Positions 18,100-27,019 are shown, counted from the stretch's first letter. The stretch: 64,000 bases of DNA from an uncultured Oscillospiraceae bacterium (GCA_910589395.1 CAJUTL010000009.1:1-64000); one strand, 5' to 3'. The notes: generated from the letters alone by a model not told the origin. Translations and numbers: made by a program.

Positions 18100-18274
18100 A
18101 TGCCGAATCGCTTTCCTTTCTGAAATGGGAGAGTTTTGCGGATTTTTCTCTTATAAAGGCATTATAAAGGAAATAGAGTGGAAAAGCAACAGCATTTCCG
18201 GAAATTGGCTTTTGAAAAGGGAAAACTTTTGAGGAAGCTTACAAGAAAATATTGCTGTACTTTTCGGTGAAAGC

Positions 18275-18283
18275 TGATATAAT
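18275..18283 (+). promoter_or_regulatory. Extended -10 promoter for pncB
   Basis: TGATATAAT (18275-18283) has the TGn extension. The nearest -35-like hexamer, TTGCTG (18252-18257), is 20 bases away, so the extended -10 probably carries recognition. Confidence 0.55.
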
Positions 18284-18322
18284 AAGAAAAAGTCTCCAAA
18301 CTGAAGGGCAGGGCGATGTACC

Positions 18323-19783
18323 GTGAATAAGACCTTTTACGATAAGGACAGCAATCTTACCATGCTGACGGATTTTTATGAGATCACCATGGCAAACGGC
18401 TATTTTGCAAATGGGTTTCGGGATACTATTTGCTATTTTGATATGTTTTTCAGAAAGGTACCGGACCACGGTGGATTTGCCATTATGGCGGGTGTGGAGC
18501 AGCTGGTGGAATATTTGAAAAACCTGGAATTTTCTCAGGAAGATATTGAATTTCTGCGCTCCAAGCATATTTTCAGCGAAGAATTTTTACAGTATTTGAA
18601 GGATTTTAAATTTTCCTGCGATGTGTGGGCAATTCCGGAGGGCACGCCCATTTTCCCGGGAGAACCTGTCGTTACGGTGCGGGGTCCGGCGATCCAGGCC
18701 CAGTTTATCGAAACTATGGTGCTGCTGTGTATCAATCACCAGAGCCTGATCGCCACAAAAGCCAACCGCATTGTACGGGCGGCGCAGGGAAGGGGCGTAA
18801 TGGAATTCGGCTCCCGGCGGGCTCAGGGCTTTGACGGTGCCGTGTACGGGGCGAGGGCCGCTTATATCGGTGGCTGTGTAGGAACCGCCTGTACCATCAG
18901 CGACCAGATGTTCGGTGTGCCGGCTCTGGGTACTATGGCCCATAGCTGGGTGCAGCTTTTCGACAGCGAATACGAGGCTTTTCGGGCGTATGCTCAGGCT
19001 TATCCCAGTAATTGCGTCTTGTTGGTAGATACCTATAATGTGCTGAAGTCCGGTGTGCCCAACGCCATCAAGGTATTTAACGAGGTGCTGGTGCCTCAGG
19101 GTTTCCGTCCGGCGGGGATCCGCATTGACAGCGGCGACATCACTTACCTTTCCCGGAAGGCCAGGAAGCTGCTGGACGACGCCGGCTTTGAGGATTGCCA
19201 GATCTGCGCTTCCAATTCTCTGGACGAATATATTATTCGGGATATGCTGATGCAGGGGGCAAAAGTGGATTCCTTCGGCGTGGGTGAAAGAATGATCACT
19301 TCTTCCTCCGAGCCTGTGTTTGGCGGCGTGTATAAGCTGGTAGCGGTAGAAAAGGAAGACGGCACGTTGATTCCGAAGATCAAGATCAGCGAAAACGTGG
19401 CGAAGATCACTACACCCTGCTTCAAAAATGTGTGGCGGCTTTTTGACCGGGAAACCGATAAAGCCATTGCGGACGTGATCACACTGCACGAAGAAACCAT
19501 CGATGATGAAAAGCCGTATACAATTTTCGACCCCGAGCATACCTGGAAGCGCAAGACGGTAGAAAACTTCCATGCCGTACCGCTAATGAATCAGATCTTC
19601 AAAAACGGGGAATGCCTGTATACACCTCGCGCGCTGAAGGCGGTAAAAGCGTATTGCCTGGCCCAGGTGGACACCCTGTGGGAAGAAGTGACCCGTTTTG
19701 AAAACCCGCACAATTACTATGTGGATCTTTCCCAAAAGCTTTGGGACGAAAAGAATCGGCTGCTTTCGGAAAAGAACTATTGA
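18323..19783 (+). CDS. pncB: Nicotinate phosphoribosyltransferase
   Basis: Joins nicotinate and PRPP to make nicotinate mononucleotide in NAD salvage. The 486-residue protein begins with LTMLTDFYEITMANGYF, the conserved N-terminal block. It continues with MEFGSRRAQGFDG and RIDSGDITYLSRKAR, both substrate-binding blocks of the family. The start is GTG 18323, with a weak GGGCAGGG upstream; no ATG is better placed. The rnpB promoter overlaps its last codons. Confidence 0.95.
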   Translation: MNKTFYDKDSNLTMLTDFYEITMANGYFANGFRDTICYFDMFFRKVPDHGGFAIMAGVEQLVEYLKNLEFSQEDIEFLRSKHIFSEEFLQYLKDFKFSCDVWAIPEGTPIFPGEPVVTVRGPAIQAQFIETMVLLCINHQSLIATKANRIVRAAQGRGVMEFGSRRAQGFDGAVYGARAAYIGGCVGTACTISDQMFGVPALGTMAHSWVQLFDSEYEAFRAYAQAYPSNCVLLVDTYNVLKSGVPNAIKVFNEVLVPQGFRPAGIRIDSGDITYLSRKARKLLDDAGFEDCQICASNSLDEYIIRDMLMQGAKVDSFGVGERMITSSSEPVFGGVYKLVAVEKEDGTLIPKIKISENVAKITTPCFKNVWRLFDRETDKAIADVITLHEETIDDEKPYTIFDPEHTWKRKTVENFHAVPLMNQIFKNGECLYTPRALKAVKAYCLAQVDTLWEEVTRFENPHNYYVDLSQKLWDEKNRLLSEKNY

Positions 19784-19809
19784 CAAACAGGAAGCCGTTC
19801 CCGTAAAAT
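19780..19809 (+). promoter_or_regulatory. Sigma-A promoter for rnpB
   Basis: A perfect TTGACA (19780-19785), an 18-base spacer and TAAAAT (19804-19809), overlapping the pncB stop codon. Transcription would begin at the first base pairs of P1. Confidence 0.8.
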
Positions 19810-19818
19810 AGAGGTCAT

Positions 19819-20172
19819 GTGAGCAGGCCGGACAGTCGCGGATATTCCGCGAAAGCGAATATCTGAGGAAAGTCCGAGCTCCCCAGGGCAAGAATAACGG
19901 CTAACGGCCGCCGGGGGCGACCCCAGGGATAGTGCAACAGAGAAATACCGCCGATTTTTCGGTAAGGGTGGAAAGGCGAGGTAAGAGCTCACCGGCGTGT
20001 GGGAGACCACACGGCCCTGTAAACCCTATTCGGAGCAACACCGTGGAGGAACAGAAGCTTTTGCTTCAAGCGCAGCCCTGCGCGTTCTATGGAGGTGGCG
20101 TGAGCCTGTCGGCAACGGCAGGCCAAGATAGATGACTGTTCAAGACAGAACTCGGCTTACAGGCCTGGTCAC
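19819..20172 (+). ncRNA. rnpB: RNase P RNA, bacterial class A
   Basis: The catalytic RNA that trims 5' leaders from pre-tRNAs. The universal blocks are present: GAGGAAAGTCCGAGCTCC near the 5' end (CR-I), AGAGCTCACCGGCGTGTG and TAAACCCTATTCGGAGCAAC in the middle, and ACAGAACTCGGCTTACAGG at the 3' end (CR-V). P1 pairs GTGAGCAGGCC with GGCCTGGTCAC with one mismatch. Length is about 354 nt. The type A layout, not Bacillus type B, is usual in Clostridia. Confidence 0.95.
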
Positions 20173-20221
20173 ATACGAAAGCAGCGCACGGAAATTATCC
20201 TGTGCGCTGCTTTCGTATGTG
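20170..20221 (+). terminator. Terminator of rnpB
   Basis: A 20-bp perfect stem (20170-20189 with 20202-20221). The inner part, GCAGCGCAC/GTGCGCTGC followed by TTT, is terminator-like. There is no long U tract. Confidence 0.65.
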
Positions 20222-20280
20222 GGGAGGCAGCCGAACTTTTGCGGGCCTGCCCGGCTGGCTTTGAAAAAATCAGAATACGC

Positions 20281-21000
20281 TTAATCCTGTTTCGGCTTTC
20301 CTGTCCAGTTTTTCAGGATCTCTTTTGCGGAGCGCTCCATTTCCAATGCAAACTCGGAGGTGTACTTGTTTTCGCAAATGAGCTTGGCGCGGTCGCTTTT
20401 GCAGAAATCGTTCAGCTCTTCCTCCGACAGATCGCGATATTGATTTTCAAATACGATCGTTTCTTTTGGAAACCTGGAAACCAGAGGACGCTCCTTCTGC
20501 TGCTGGGTAGGATATCCGAATACCAGCATGGACACGGGAGCAACATATTCGGGAAGCTGAAAGATCTCCCGGTGTGTTTCCCATTGCTCGATGATATCTC
20601 CGATATAGCAGGAGCCCACTCCCAGGCTTTCCGCAGCCATACAGGCGGCGTGAGCGGCGATCATGGCGTCGTTCATGGAAAGCATAAAGTCGCTGAGCCT
20701 CGGAGCGGGAGGGTTGCCGCCGGCTTGCTGAAATTTCCGGTACCAACGGCGGTAATCCGCCAAAAAAATCAATACCATGGGCGCGGTGGCAATAAAGGGC
20801 TGGTGGTCACAGGTAAGGGCAAGCTTATCCTTCAGCGGCTGCTCGGTAACGTCCAAAATGGAATAGAGCATCAGGTTTCCAGCCGTGGGAGCCCGCATCG
20901 CCGCCGATAGGATCGTTTCCTTGACCTCCGCCGGAATTTCCTTTTCCTGAAAGGCCCGGATCGATTTCCTGTTCATCATCAGCTCAAGGGTTTCGTTCAT
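20281..21000 (-). CDS. Nitroreductase family protein
   Basis: A 239-residue FMN-dependent NAD(P)H oxidoreductase. MNRKSIRAFQEKEIP is the FMN phosphate-binding start of the family and RAPTAGNLMLYSI the second flavin contact; LGVGSCYIGDI is the conserved glycine-rich block. Physiological substrates of this family are mostly unknown, with quinones and nitroaromatics as test substrates. The start has GGAGG. It is convergent with rnpB and divergent from the next oxidoreductase gene. Confidence 0.9.
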   Translation of the reverse strand: MNETLELMMNRKSIRAFQEKEIPAEVKETILSAAMRAPTAGNLMLYSILDVTEQPLKDKLALTCDHQPFIATAPMVLIFLADYRRWYRKFQQAGGNPPAPRLSDFMLSMNDAMIAAHAACMAAESLGVGSCYIGDIIEQWETHREIFQLPEYVAPVSMLVFGYPTQQQKERPLVSRFPKETIVFENQYRDLSEEELNDFCKSDRAKLICENKYTSEFALEMERSAKEILKNWTGKPKQD

Positions 21001-21171
21001 GGCAATTTCCTCCCTGAAATTCAGATTTTATTATAAAGTATAGCATAAAAAATCATGCTTGTAACGAAAAAGTTTTAATTTGACATCTCTAAAAGTGTTT
21101 TTCGGAGCTTGTTGTGTAATATGCAATAAGAAAGCTCACAAAATATAGCGGTATTTTTTGGAAAATAAACT

Positions 21172-21200
21172 TTGCAAATACAAGGCCGATAGAGTATAAT
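21172..21200 (+). promoter_or_regulatory. Sigma-A promoter for the second oxidoreductase/epimerase pair
   Basis: TTGCAA (21172-21177), 17 bases and TATAAT (21195-21200), about 80 bases before the start codon. Confidence 0.75.
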
Positions 21201-21281
21201 CACCTTAGTCGGACGGTTCCATTTTATGCTGTCTGACTGAAGTAAGCGTCCAACTGCGGCGCTGTAAAGGAGATTTTTATC

Positions 21282-22331
21282 ATGAAGGTCGCCATCATTG
21301 GCTGCGGAACCATTGCGAACGCGGCTCACATTCCTGCCTATGTAAATAATCCGGAGGCGGAGATCAAGTATTTTTGCGACATTATTCCGGAGCGGGCGGA
21401 AAAGGCTGTAAGGGATTACAACTGCGGTACCGCTGTGACCGATTACCATGAGGTACTGAAGGATCCTGAGATCGAAGCGGTTTCTGTGTGTACCCCCAAT
21501 AACGTACACGCGCAAATTGCTATTGACGCTTTGCGGGCGGGAAAAAACGTGCTTTGCGAAAAGCCCGCCGCCAGGGTGTATTCCGAGGCTCTGGAAATGC
21601 AAAAGGCTCAGCACGAATCCGGAAGAGTTCTGAATATCGGTGTGGTGAACCGCTTTAACGACAGTGTAAACCGCATCAGGCAGTACATTCAGGAGGGAAA
21701 GCTGGGCAGCATTCATCATGTATATGTCAGCTTCCGGGCTCATCGCTCCATTCCCGGGTTGGGCGGGGCGTTTACCACCAAGGCCATTGCCGGAGGCGGC
21801 GCTTTGATCGACTGGGGTGTGCATTATTTGGATATCGTTATGTATTGCTGCGGCGATCCCACGGTAAAAACTGTTACGGGGGAAACCTTCTGCAAGCTTG
21901 GGAAGGATATGAAAAATTACGTGTACACCGATATGTGGGCCGGTCCTCCGAAGTACGATGGCGTGTATGATGTAGATGATTCCGTAACAGCTTTGATCCG
22001 TACAGAGGGCCCTGTGATCACAGTAAACGGCGCCTGGGCGCAGAACATCGGGGAATCTGAACAGTACATTGATTTCATGGGCGATAAGGGCGGGATCCGC
22101 TTGCACTATGGAAAGGATTTTGATGTGTATACCACAGAAGACGGCGCCCTGGTCAAATACACGCCCCAGTTCCAAATGAGAGATCATTTCCAAAATGAGA
22201 TCGATGCTTTCCTTCGGTGCATCAAAACCGGAGAAAAACTGCCTTCCCATATTGACACGGTGATCGTTACTGCTGAAATGATGCAGGCAATTTACGATTC
22301 CGCCGAGCAGCACAAAGAAATTGCATTGTAA
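21282..22331 (+). CDS. Gfo/Idh/MocA family oxidoreductase (second copy)
   Basis: A 349-residue NAD(P)-dependent dehydrogenase. The dinucleotide fold opens MKVAIIGCGTIANAAHIPAY and the family motif reads LCEKPAA near residue 90. GGGALIDWGVHYLDI in the second domain holds the conserved catalytic Asp/His region. It differs clearly from the 4.2-kb homologue and is likely to act on another substrate. It is first of a two-gene unit; the TIM-barrel isomerase starts 19 bases after its stop. Confidence 0.9.
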   Translation: MKVAIIGCGTIANAAHIPAYVNNPEAEIKYFCDIIPERAEKAVRDYNCGTAVTDYHEVLKDPEIEAVSVCTPNNVHAQIAIDALRAGKNVLCEKPAARVYSEALEMQKAQHESGRVLNIGVVNRFNDSVNRIRQYIQEGKLGSIHHVYVSFRAHRSIPGLGGAFTTKAIAGGGALIDWGVHYLDIVMYCCGDPTVKTVTGETFCKLGKDMKNYVYTDMWAGPPKYDGVYDVDDSVTALIRTEGPVITVNGAWAQNIGESEQYIDFMGDKGGIRLHYGKDFDVYTTEDGALVKYTPQFQMRDHFQNEIDAFLRCIKTGEKLPSHIDTVIVTAEMMQAIYDSAEQHKEIAL

Positions 22332-22350
22332 TAAGAGAGGAGTTTATTAA

Positions 22351-23193
22351 ATGTATCCGTTTTCTATCGGCGTTATGCTGGATTCCTTCCGCGCGGAATT
22401 TCCGAAGGCCCTGGATAAGGCGCAGGCTTTAGGCGCAAAGGGAATTCAGGTCTATGCCACACGAGGTGAAATGTCGCCCCAGCAGATGAGCCCGGAAAAG
22501 CGCCGGGAATTTTTGAAGGCTGTAAAGGATCACGGCCTTACGATCTCCGCGCTTTGCGGCGATCTGGGGCAGGGCTTTGTAAAGCCTGAGTTGAATCCCG
22601 GCCTGATCGAGCAGTCAAAGCGAATCCTCGATCTGGCGAAGGATCTGGAAACCGAAGTGGTGACCACCCATATCGGCGTGGTGCCTGAAGATCCTTCTCA
22701 TCCTCGATACGCCATTATGCAGGACGCCTGCGGTAAGCTGGCAGAGTATGCCGATTCTTTGCAGGCTCATTTCGCTATTGAAACGGGCCCTGAAAAGGCG
22801 GCTACCCTTCGGAATTTCCTGGACGGCCTTCATTCCACTGGTGTTGCGGTAAATCTTGATCCCGCTAATTTTGTCATGGTTACCGGAGACGATCCGGTAC
22901 AGGCCGTTTATACCTTAAAAGATTATATCGTTCATACTCACGCCAAGGATGGCCGCCGCCTCCATTACCGTGACCCTGAGATTCTGTATGGCATGGTGGA
23001 GTCCGATATGCTGGAGGATTCCTCTTTCATCGAGCTCCCCTTGGGCGAAGGCGATGTGGATTTCCCCAATTATCTGAAAGCCCTGCATGAGATCGGTTTC
23101 ACGGGCTTCCTCACCATTGAGCGCGAGGTAGGGGACGACCCGGAGAAGGATATCGGCGCCGCTGTTCATTTCCTGGAGGCGCTGATCCGTTGA
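22351..23193 (+). CDS. Sugar phosphate isomerase/epimerase family protein (second copy)
   Basis: A 280-residue xylose-isomerase-like TIM barrel. Candidate metal ligands are the Glu of FAIETGPE, the Asp of NLDPANF, the His of HTHAKDG and the Glu of LTIEREVG, placed as in the family. With the oxidoreductase before it this forms the second dehydrogenase/isomerase pair in the window. The start has AGAGAGGAG. The reaction cannot be named. A terminator follows. Confidence 0.88.
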   Translation: MYPFSIGVMLDSFRAEFPKALDKAQALGAKGIQVYATRGEMSPQQMSPEKRREFLKAVKDHGLTISALCGDLGQGFVKPELNPGLIEQSKRILDLAKDLETEVVTTHIGVVPEDPSHPRYAIMQDACGKLAEYADSLQAHFAIETGPEKAATLRNFLDGLHSTGVAVNLDPANFVMVTGDDPVQAVYTLKDYIVHTHAKDGRRLHYRDPEILYGMVESDMLEDSSFIELPLGEGDVDFPNYLKALHEIGFTGFLTIEREVGDDPEKDIGAAVHFLEALIR

Positions 23194-23205
23194 TCAGAAT
23201 TTTTG

Positions 23206-23237
23206 GCCGGCACAGGTGTTTACTGTACCGGCTTTTT
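23206..23237 (+). terminator. Terminator after the second epimerase gene
   Basis: GCCGGCACAG pairs with CTGTACCGGC (one mismatch), followed by TTTTTA. Confidence 0.8.
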
Positions 23238-23346
23238 ATTTTGCAAAAATGGTTGTAAAACGGGGAACACTGTGGTAGAATCTGTGAGGATTTTCAGAGC
23301 ACACTGATTTTGTAGCGAAAACAGAGACAGCGGTGAGGTGCCGGAA

Positions 23347-24237
23347 ATGGTAAGGAATTCAAAAAAGCAAAAAATTTTTTCACGGAGCGATCTTCCCAAT
23401 TTGAAAACCTTTGGCATTGTAAACCTGGGGGTATTTCTTCTCTCTTTAGGTGTTTATTTTTTCAAATTCCCCAATCATTTTACAACAGGGGGAGTCAGCG
23501 GTATTTCCATTATTTTGGGAAACGTGATCCCTTTTTTATCTCCGGCAACGATCATGTCTATCGTCAATGTTCTTCTGCTCGTGGTAGGTTTTTTAGTGAT
23601 CGGACGAGAGTTCGGAGTTTTGACCACCTATTGCAGCCTGATGTTTTCTTTTGAGACCTGGCTTTTGGAAAAGCTGTATCCCATGACGGCGCCTTTTACA
23701 GACCAGCCGCTTTTAGAGCTTTGTTTTGCCATTATGCTGCCTGCGGTTGGTTCAGCTCTATTGTTCAACTGTAACGCCTCCAGCGGCGGAACAGATATTG
23801 TTGCGATGATCCTGAAGAAATATACCGGCCTTACGGATATTGGAAAGGCCCTGTTTGTCAGCGACAGCTTGATCGCCTTTTCTGCCTGCTTCATTTTTGG
23901 CATGAAAACCGGACTTTTCTCTCTGCTGGGGCTGTTTCTGAAAGCTTTTGTTGTGGATTCTGTGATCGAAAGCATCAACCTGTGCAAATTTTTTTCCATT
24001 GTGACCTCCAAGCCGGAGGAGGTTTGCCAGTATATTATTCACACTTTGAACCACAGCTCTACTGTGCTGAATGCGGAGGGCGCCTATTCTCACACAGAGC
24101 GTAAAGTGATCCTCACCGCTTGCCGGCGCGGCGAGGCAGTAAAGCTCCGCCAAAAGCTGAAAGAAATAGACCCGCAGGCTTTCATGTTTATTACAAATAC
24201 CAGTGAGATCATCGGCAAGGGCTTCCGTTCTGTATAG
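23347..24237 (+). CDS. YitT family membrane protein
   Basis: A 296-residue protein with five or six predicted membrane segments in its first 200 residues and a cytoplasmic DUF2179 domain at the C-terminus (LTACRRGEAVKLRQKLKEID). FKFPNHFTTGGVSGIS and LFNCNASSGGTDIVAMILKK are the paired conserved blocks of YitT proteins. Function in the family is unsettled. I use ATG 23347, which has GGTGAGG eight bases upstream, rather than the GTG nine bases earlier. It is a single gene with its own terminator. Confidence 0.88.
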   Translation: MVRNSKKQKIFSRSDLPNLKTFGIVNLGVFLLSLGVYFFKFPNHFTTGGVSGISIILGNVIPFLSPATIMSIVNVLLLVVGFLVIGREFGVLTTYCSLMFSFETWLLEKLYPMTAPFTDQPLLELCFAIMLPAVGSALLFNCNASSGGTDIVAMILKKYTGLTDIGKALFVSDSLIAFSACFIFGMKTGLFSLLGLFLKAFVVDSVIESINLCKFFSIVTSKPEEVCQYIIHTLNHSSTVLNAEGAYSHTERKVILTACRRGEAVKLRQKLKEIDPQAFMFITNTSEIIGKGFRSV

Positions 24238-24248
24238 AGGTCTTGAAA

Positions 24249-24273
24249 GGCAGACTGGCGGTCTGTCTTTTTT
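24249..24273 (+). terminator. Terminator of the yitT-like gene
   Basis: GGCAGAC (24249-24255) pairs with GTCTGTC (24261-24267, one G-T pair), followed by TTTTTTC. Confidence 0.85.
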
Positions 24274-24288
24274 CTTTGGAGATATCGT

Positions 24289-24317
24289 TTGAAAAAAGTG
24301 TTGGCAAGTGGTATACT
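24289..24317 (+). promoter_or_regulatory. Sigma-A promoter for the HD hydrolase and ABC-2 genes
   Basis: TTGAAA (24289-24294), 17 bases and TATACT (24312-24317), 92 bases before the HD gene. Confidence 0.65.
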
Positions 24318-24409
24318 GAATGGAAAAGATAGGTTTTCGGCAGACCAAGGGATTTTTTCTTTTCATCAACATGAGAAAAAACTTATAGAATAGGGAAAGA
24401 GGCGGAGAA

Positions 24410-25003
24410 ATGGCGGACAATTTATATCAAGAAGAATTTTGCAAAATTTATCAGGAGCATGTGACCAGAGAAGGGGGAGACAGGCTGCTTTCCTGGCTTT
24501 CCACCACAGATTTCTTTTCCGCTCCTGCCAGCACGAAGTACCATTGCGCCTGTGAATTTGGCTTGGTTCGTCACAGCGTCAATGTGTATCAGGTTCTAAG
24601 GGATAAATATTTTGAAGAAGGGGACAGTGAAGAAAGCTTTGCTTTATGCGGGCTTTTGCACGACGTGTGTAAGGCGCAGTTTTACAAGGTGTCCACCCGC
24701 AATGTAAAAAATGACGAGACCGGCGCCTGGGAGAAAAAGCCATACTATACGATCGAAGACGCGTTTCCCTACGGTCACGGTGAAAAATCTGTTTATCTGA
24801 TCGAGCGTTTCGTTCGTTTGAAGCCGGCGGAGGCTATGGCGATCCGCTGGCATATGGGGGGCTTTGATGATGCTGTAAAGGGAGGAAGCTTTGCAAGCAG
24901 CGCTGCTTTTGACCGTTACCCGCTTGCGGTAAAGCTTCACTTAGCTGATCTGGAGGCGACCTATTTGAAGGAGCATGGAACCTCTGAGATCCGCCGCGGA
25001 TAA
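24410..25003 (+). CDS. HD domain-containing phosphohydrolase
   Basis: A 197-residue metal-dependent hydrolase. LVRHSVNVY supplies the first histidine, LCGLLHDVCKAQFY the HD pair, and IRWHMGGFD a later histidine. This is the HD-domain order seen in small nucleotide phosphohydrolases. PYGHGEKSV adds another conserved histidine. Substrate is unknown. The ABC ATPase gene starts 28 bases after its stop, so they probably share a transcript, with no obvious functional link. Confidence 0.85.
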   Translation: MADNLYQEEFCKIYQEHVTREGGDRLLSWLSTTDFFSAPASTKYHCACEFGLVRHSVNVYQVLRDKYFEEGDSEESFALCGLLHDVCKAQFYKVSTRNVKNDETGAWEKKPYYTIEDAFPYGHGEKSVYLIERFVRLKPAEAMAIRWHMGGFDDAVKGGSFASSAAFDRYPLAVKLHLADLEATYLKEHGTSEIRRG

Positions 25004-25031
25004 ACTTTTATCAAAAAAGAGGGCGTGTTTT

Positions 25032-26105
25032 ATGGAAGCAATCTCAGCATATGAGCTTTCTAAAAAATATGGCAGTATCTCCGCGCTTCATGGCTTGAAT
25101 CTCCAGGTTTCTCAGGGAAGTATTTTCGCCTGTGTCGGGAAGGAAAAGTCAGGAAAAACCACGCTGATCCGACTGTTGGCCGGGCTTTGCCGCCCCACGG
25201 CGGGCGAATGCTCTTTATTGGGTTTTTCTCCTGCTTTTGAAGCGGAAAAGCTGCATGGTGTGACCGGAACCGTGCTGCATACCTCCCGGCTTTACCGGGA
25301 AATGACCCTTTCGGAAAATCTGCGTTTTTTTGCGGATATCAACGGGGTGGACCAAAACGATGCGCTGGATCGCGTTTCGTTTCTTCTGCATCGTTTGGAT
25401 ATTTGGGAGGGTCGGGATGAAAAGCCAAACGCGCTGCCCACCGATGTGCTGCGGCGTGCTTCTCTGGCAAGAGCATTGATGCACCGCCCTCAGGTGCTTT
25501 TACTGGATGAGCCCGCAGATGGATTGGATACGGAGGCAGCGACCAGCGTGCAGGAGCTTCTCACATATTTGATTTCCCAGGAGGGTATTACCGTACTGCT
25601 TTGTACAGAAGATATGAAATATGCCCAAGGCCTTGGAGACGAATTTGGCTTATTGCGAGAAGGCTCTTTTCTGGCAAAGGGAGATCTGGTCAGTCTGCGT
25701 CAGGATTCCGGCGTTCCTTACCGGGCGGCTTTTCGTTTTGAAGAAGGTGAAACACCTTTGGCGGGTTTCCGGCTGACGGAGGGTCTATGGAAAAAAGAGA
25801 TCCCTTCGGAAGAGGAATTGCCGAAATTGATCTCGCAGGCAGTGAACAGCGGGAAAAGACTGTATGAAGCGAAGCTGATCAAGCCCTCACTGGAAGAGAT
25901 CTATACCGCTTATGCAACTGGCAGAGTACAAAGGATAGGTGATGCTGATGAACAGGGAAACAAATACGACAAGTACGAGGAGTCATCGGAACCAGCAGCC
26001 GATATCTCGACAGAAGGCTTCACGGACCAGACAGCCGCAGAAGCAGGCAACGGAGAATGGCAGGACTACGAGACAGGCGACCCGGGCGAACCAGAAGCCC
26101 CGTAA
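25032..26105 (+). CDS. ABC-2 type transporter ATP-binding protein with degenerate signature
   Basis: A 357-residue ATPase. Walker A is GKEKSGKTT (residues 36-44) and Walker B with its catalytic Glu is VLLLDEPAD (about 155-163). The usual LSGGQ signature is replaced by ALPTDVLRR at about 135-143, which is unusual because that motif completes the ATP site across the dimer. The region after residue 230 is a linker and small C-terminal domain. The last 55 or so residues are acidic and low in hydrophobic content; this tail is encoded by bases that also encode the permease N-terminus in another frame. I start at ATG 25032. The frame is open upstream but overlaps the HD gene. Confidence 0.85.
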   Translation: MEAISAYELSKKYGSISALHGLNLQVSQGSIFACVGKEKSGKTTLIRLLAGLCRPTAGECSLLGFSPAFEAEKLHGVTGTVLHTSRLYREMTLSENLRFFADINGVDQNDALDRVSFLLHRLDIWEGRDEKPNALPTDVLRRASLARALMHRPQVLLLDEPADGLDTEAATSVQELLTYLISQEGITVLLCTEDMKYAQGLGDEFGLLREGSFLAKGDLVSLRQDSGVPYRAAFRFEEGETPLAGFRLTEGLWKKEIPSEEELPKLISQAVNSGKRLYEAKLIKPSLEEIYTAYATGRVQRIGDADEQGNKYDKYEESSEPAADISTEGFTDQTAAEAGNGEWQDYETGDPGEPEAP

Positions 26106-26916
26106 GCTTTTTTCTTCCGCTGAGTCCGTGCTGGTCGGAAAAGATCTTGGCGCAATTTGGAAACGCAAGGGAATTCGGGCTCTGCTGATGGTACTGCCGG
26201 TCATTTTGGTAGTGATTTTGCCGCTGACCTATTTTGTGGCGATCAGCTTGTTTCCTGTACCGAAAAATACGTCCTTTTCCGATTCCATACAAACGCTGCT
26301 TTCTGAAAAAAGCGGAGAATACGGTTACCGCCAATTTTGGCTGGACGCTTTTACTACACTACTGTGTCCGCTTTTGTTTTTGATGGTTCCCGTTGTTTGT
26401 GCGGTGGCTTCCGCTTCCTGTGCCTTTGTCGGAGAAAAGGAAAATGGCACATTAGAAACATTGTTCTTGACCTCCATGAATCCCAAATCTGTGTTCAGCG
26501 CTAAGATCACGACCTGTTCGCTGATTTCCGTGGTCATTTCTCTGGTTTCCTTTTTGGCTTTTTCCATTATTGCCTCAGTAGCGGATCTTTTGCTTTCGGC
26601 GCCTTATTTCTTCAATTTGGAATGGCTTGTCACAGTTCTTTTTCTGATGCCGGTGCTGGCGCTGTTTTCTGTTACGTTTGTCAGCCTTGTCCTGCCAAGA
26701 GTGTACAGTGTAGGAGAGTCTCTTCAAACTATGGGATATTTGATCCTTCCCTTTATTTTGTTGTATTTGGCCCAGTTTACCGGGATTTTTCAGATCAATG
26801 CGCTGCTGCTGATCGGTCTTGCTGTTCTCTTGGCCGTTTTTTCCATTCTTTTATTTAATCTGTCTTCCCGAAAATTCCAGGCGGACTACTTGCTTACAAA
26901 GGAAGCGGAAGACTAA
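25942..26916 (+). CDS. ABC-2 type transporter permease
   Basis: A 324-residue membrane partner of the preceding ATPase. The first 50 residues are rich in Arg, Gln and Thr and lack hydrophobic segments. Six membrane spans follow (from ALLMVLPVILVVILPLTYF on), with GEKENGTLETLFLTSM between spans two and three, a conserved cytoplasmic helix of ABC-2 permeases that meets the ATPase. AAGGA lies six bases before ATG 25942; ATG 25948 is also possible. The gene begins inside the ATPase gene and overlaps it by about 164 bases. Substrate is unknown. Confidence 0.85.
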   Translation: MLMNRETNTTSTRSHRNQQPISRQKASRTRQPQKQATENGRTTRQATRANQKPRKLFSSAESVLVGKDLGAIWKRKGIRALLMVLPVILVVILPLTYFVAISLFPVPKNTSFSDSIQTLLSEKSGEYGYRQFWLDAFTTLLCPLLFLMVPVVCAVASASCAFVGEKENGTLETLFLTSMNPKSVFSAKITTCSLISVVISLVSFLAFSIIASVADLLLSAPYFFNLEWLVTVLFLMPVLALFSVTFVSLVLPRVYSVGESLQTMGYLILPFILLYLAQFTGIFQINALLLIGLAVLLAVFSILLFNLSSRKFQADYLLTKEAED

Positions 26917-26936
26917 TTGTTTCCAGATGCATTTAC

Positions 26937-26965
26937 TTGACAAAGGAAAGAGAGTTTGGTAGATT
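26937..26965 (+). promoter_or_regulatory. Sigma-A promoter for the TSCPD gene
   Basis: TTGACA (26937-26942), 17 bases and TAGATT (26960-26965), 54 bases before the start codon. Confidence 0.6.
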
Positions 26966-27019
26966 AGTAGCATTGGATCGATGATATATTTTATTTTTAA
27001 CACAGGAGAGCGTATAAAA

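Noticed and set aside
21075..22313. A 412-codon minus-strand frame across the second oxidoreductase
   Set aside because: It lies opposite a clear Gfo/Idh/MocA gene with a good promoter on the plus strand and has no recognisable domain.
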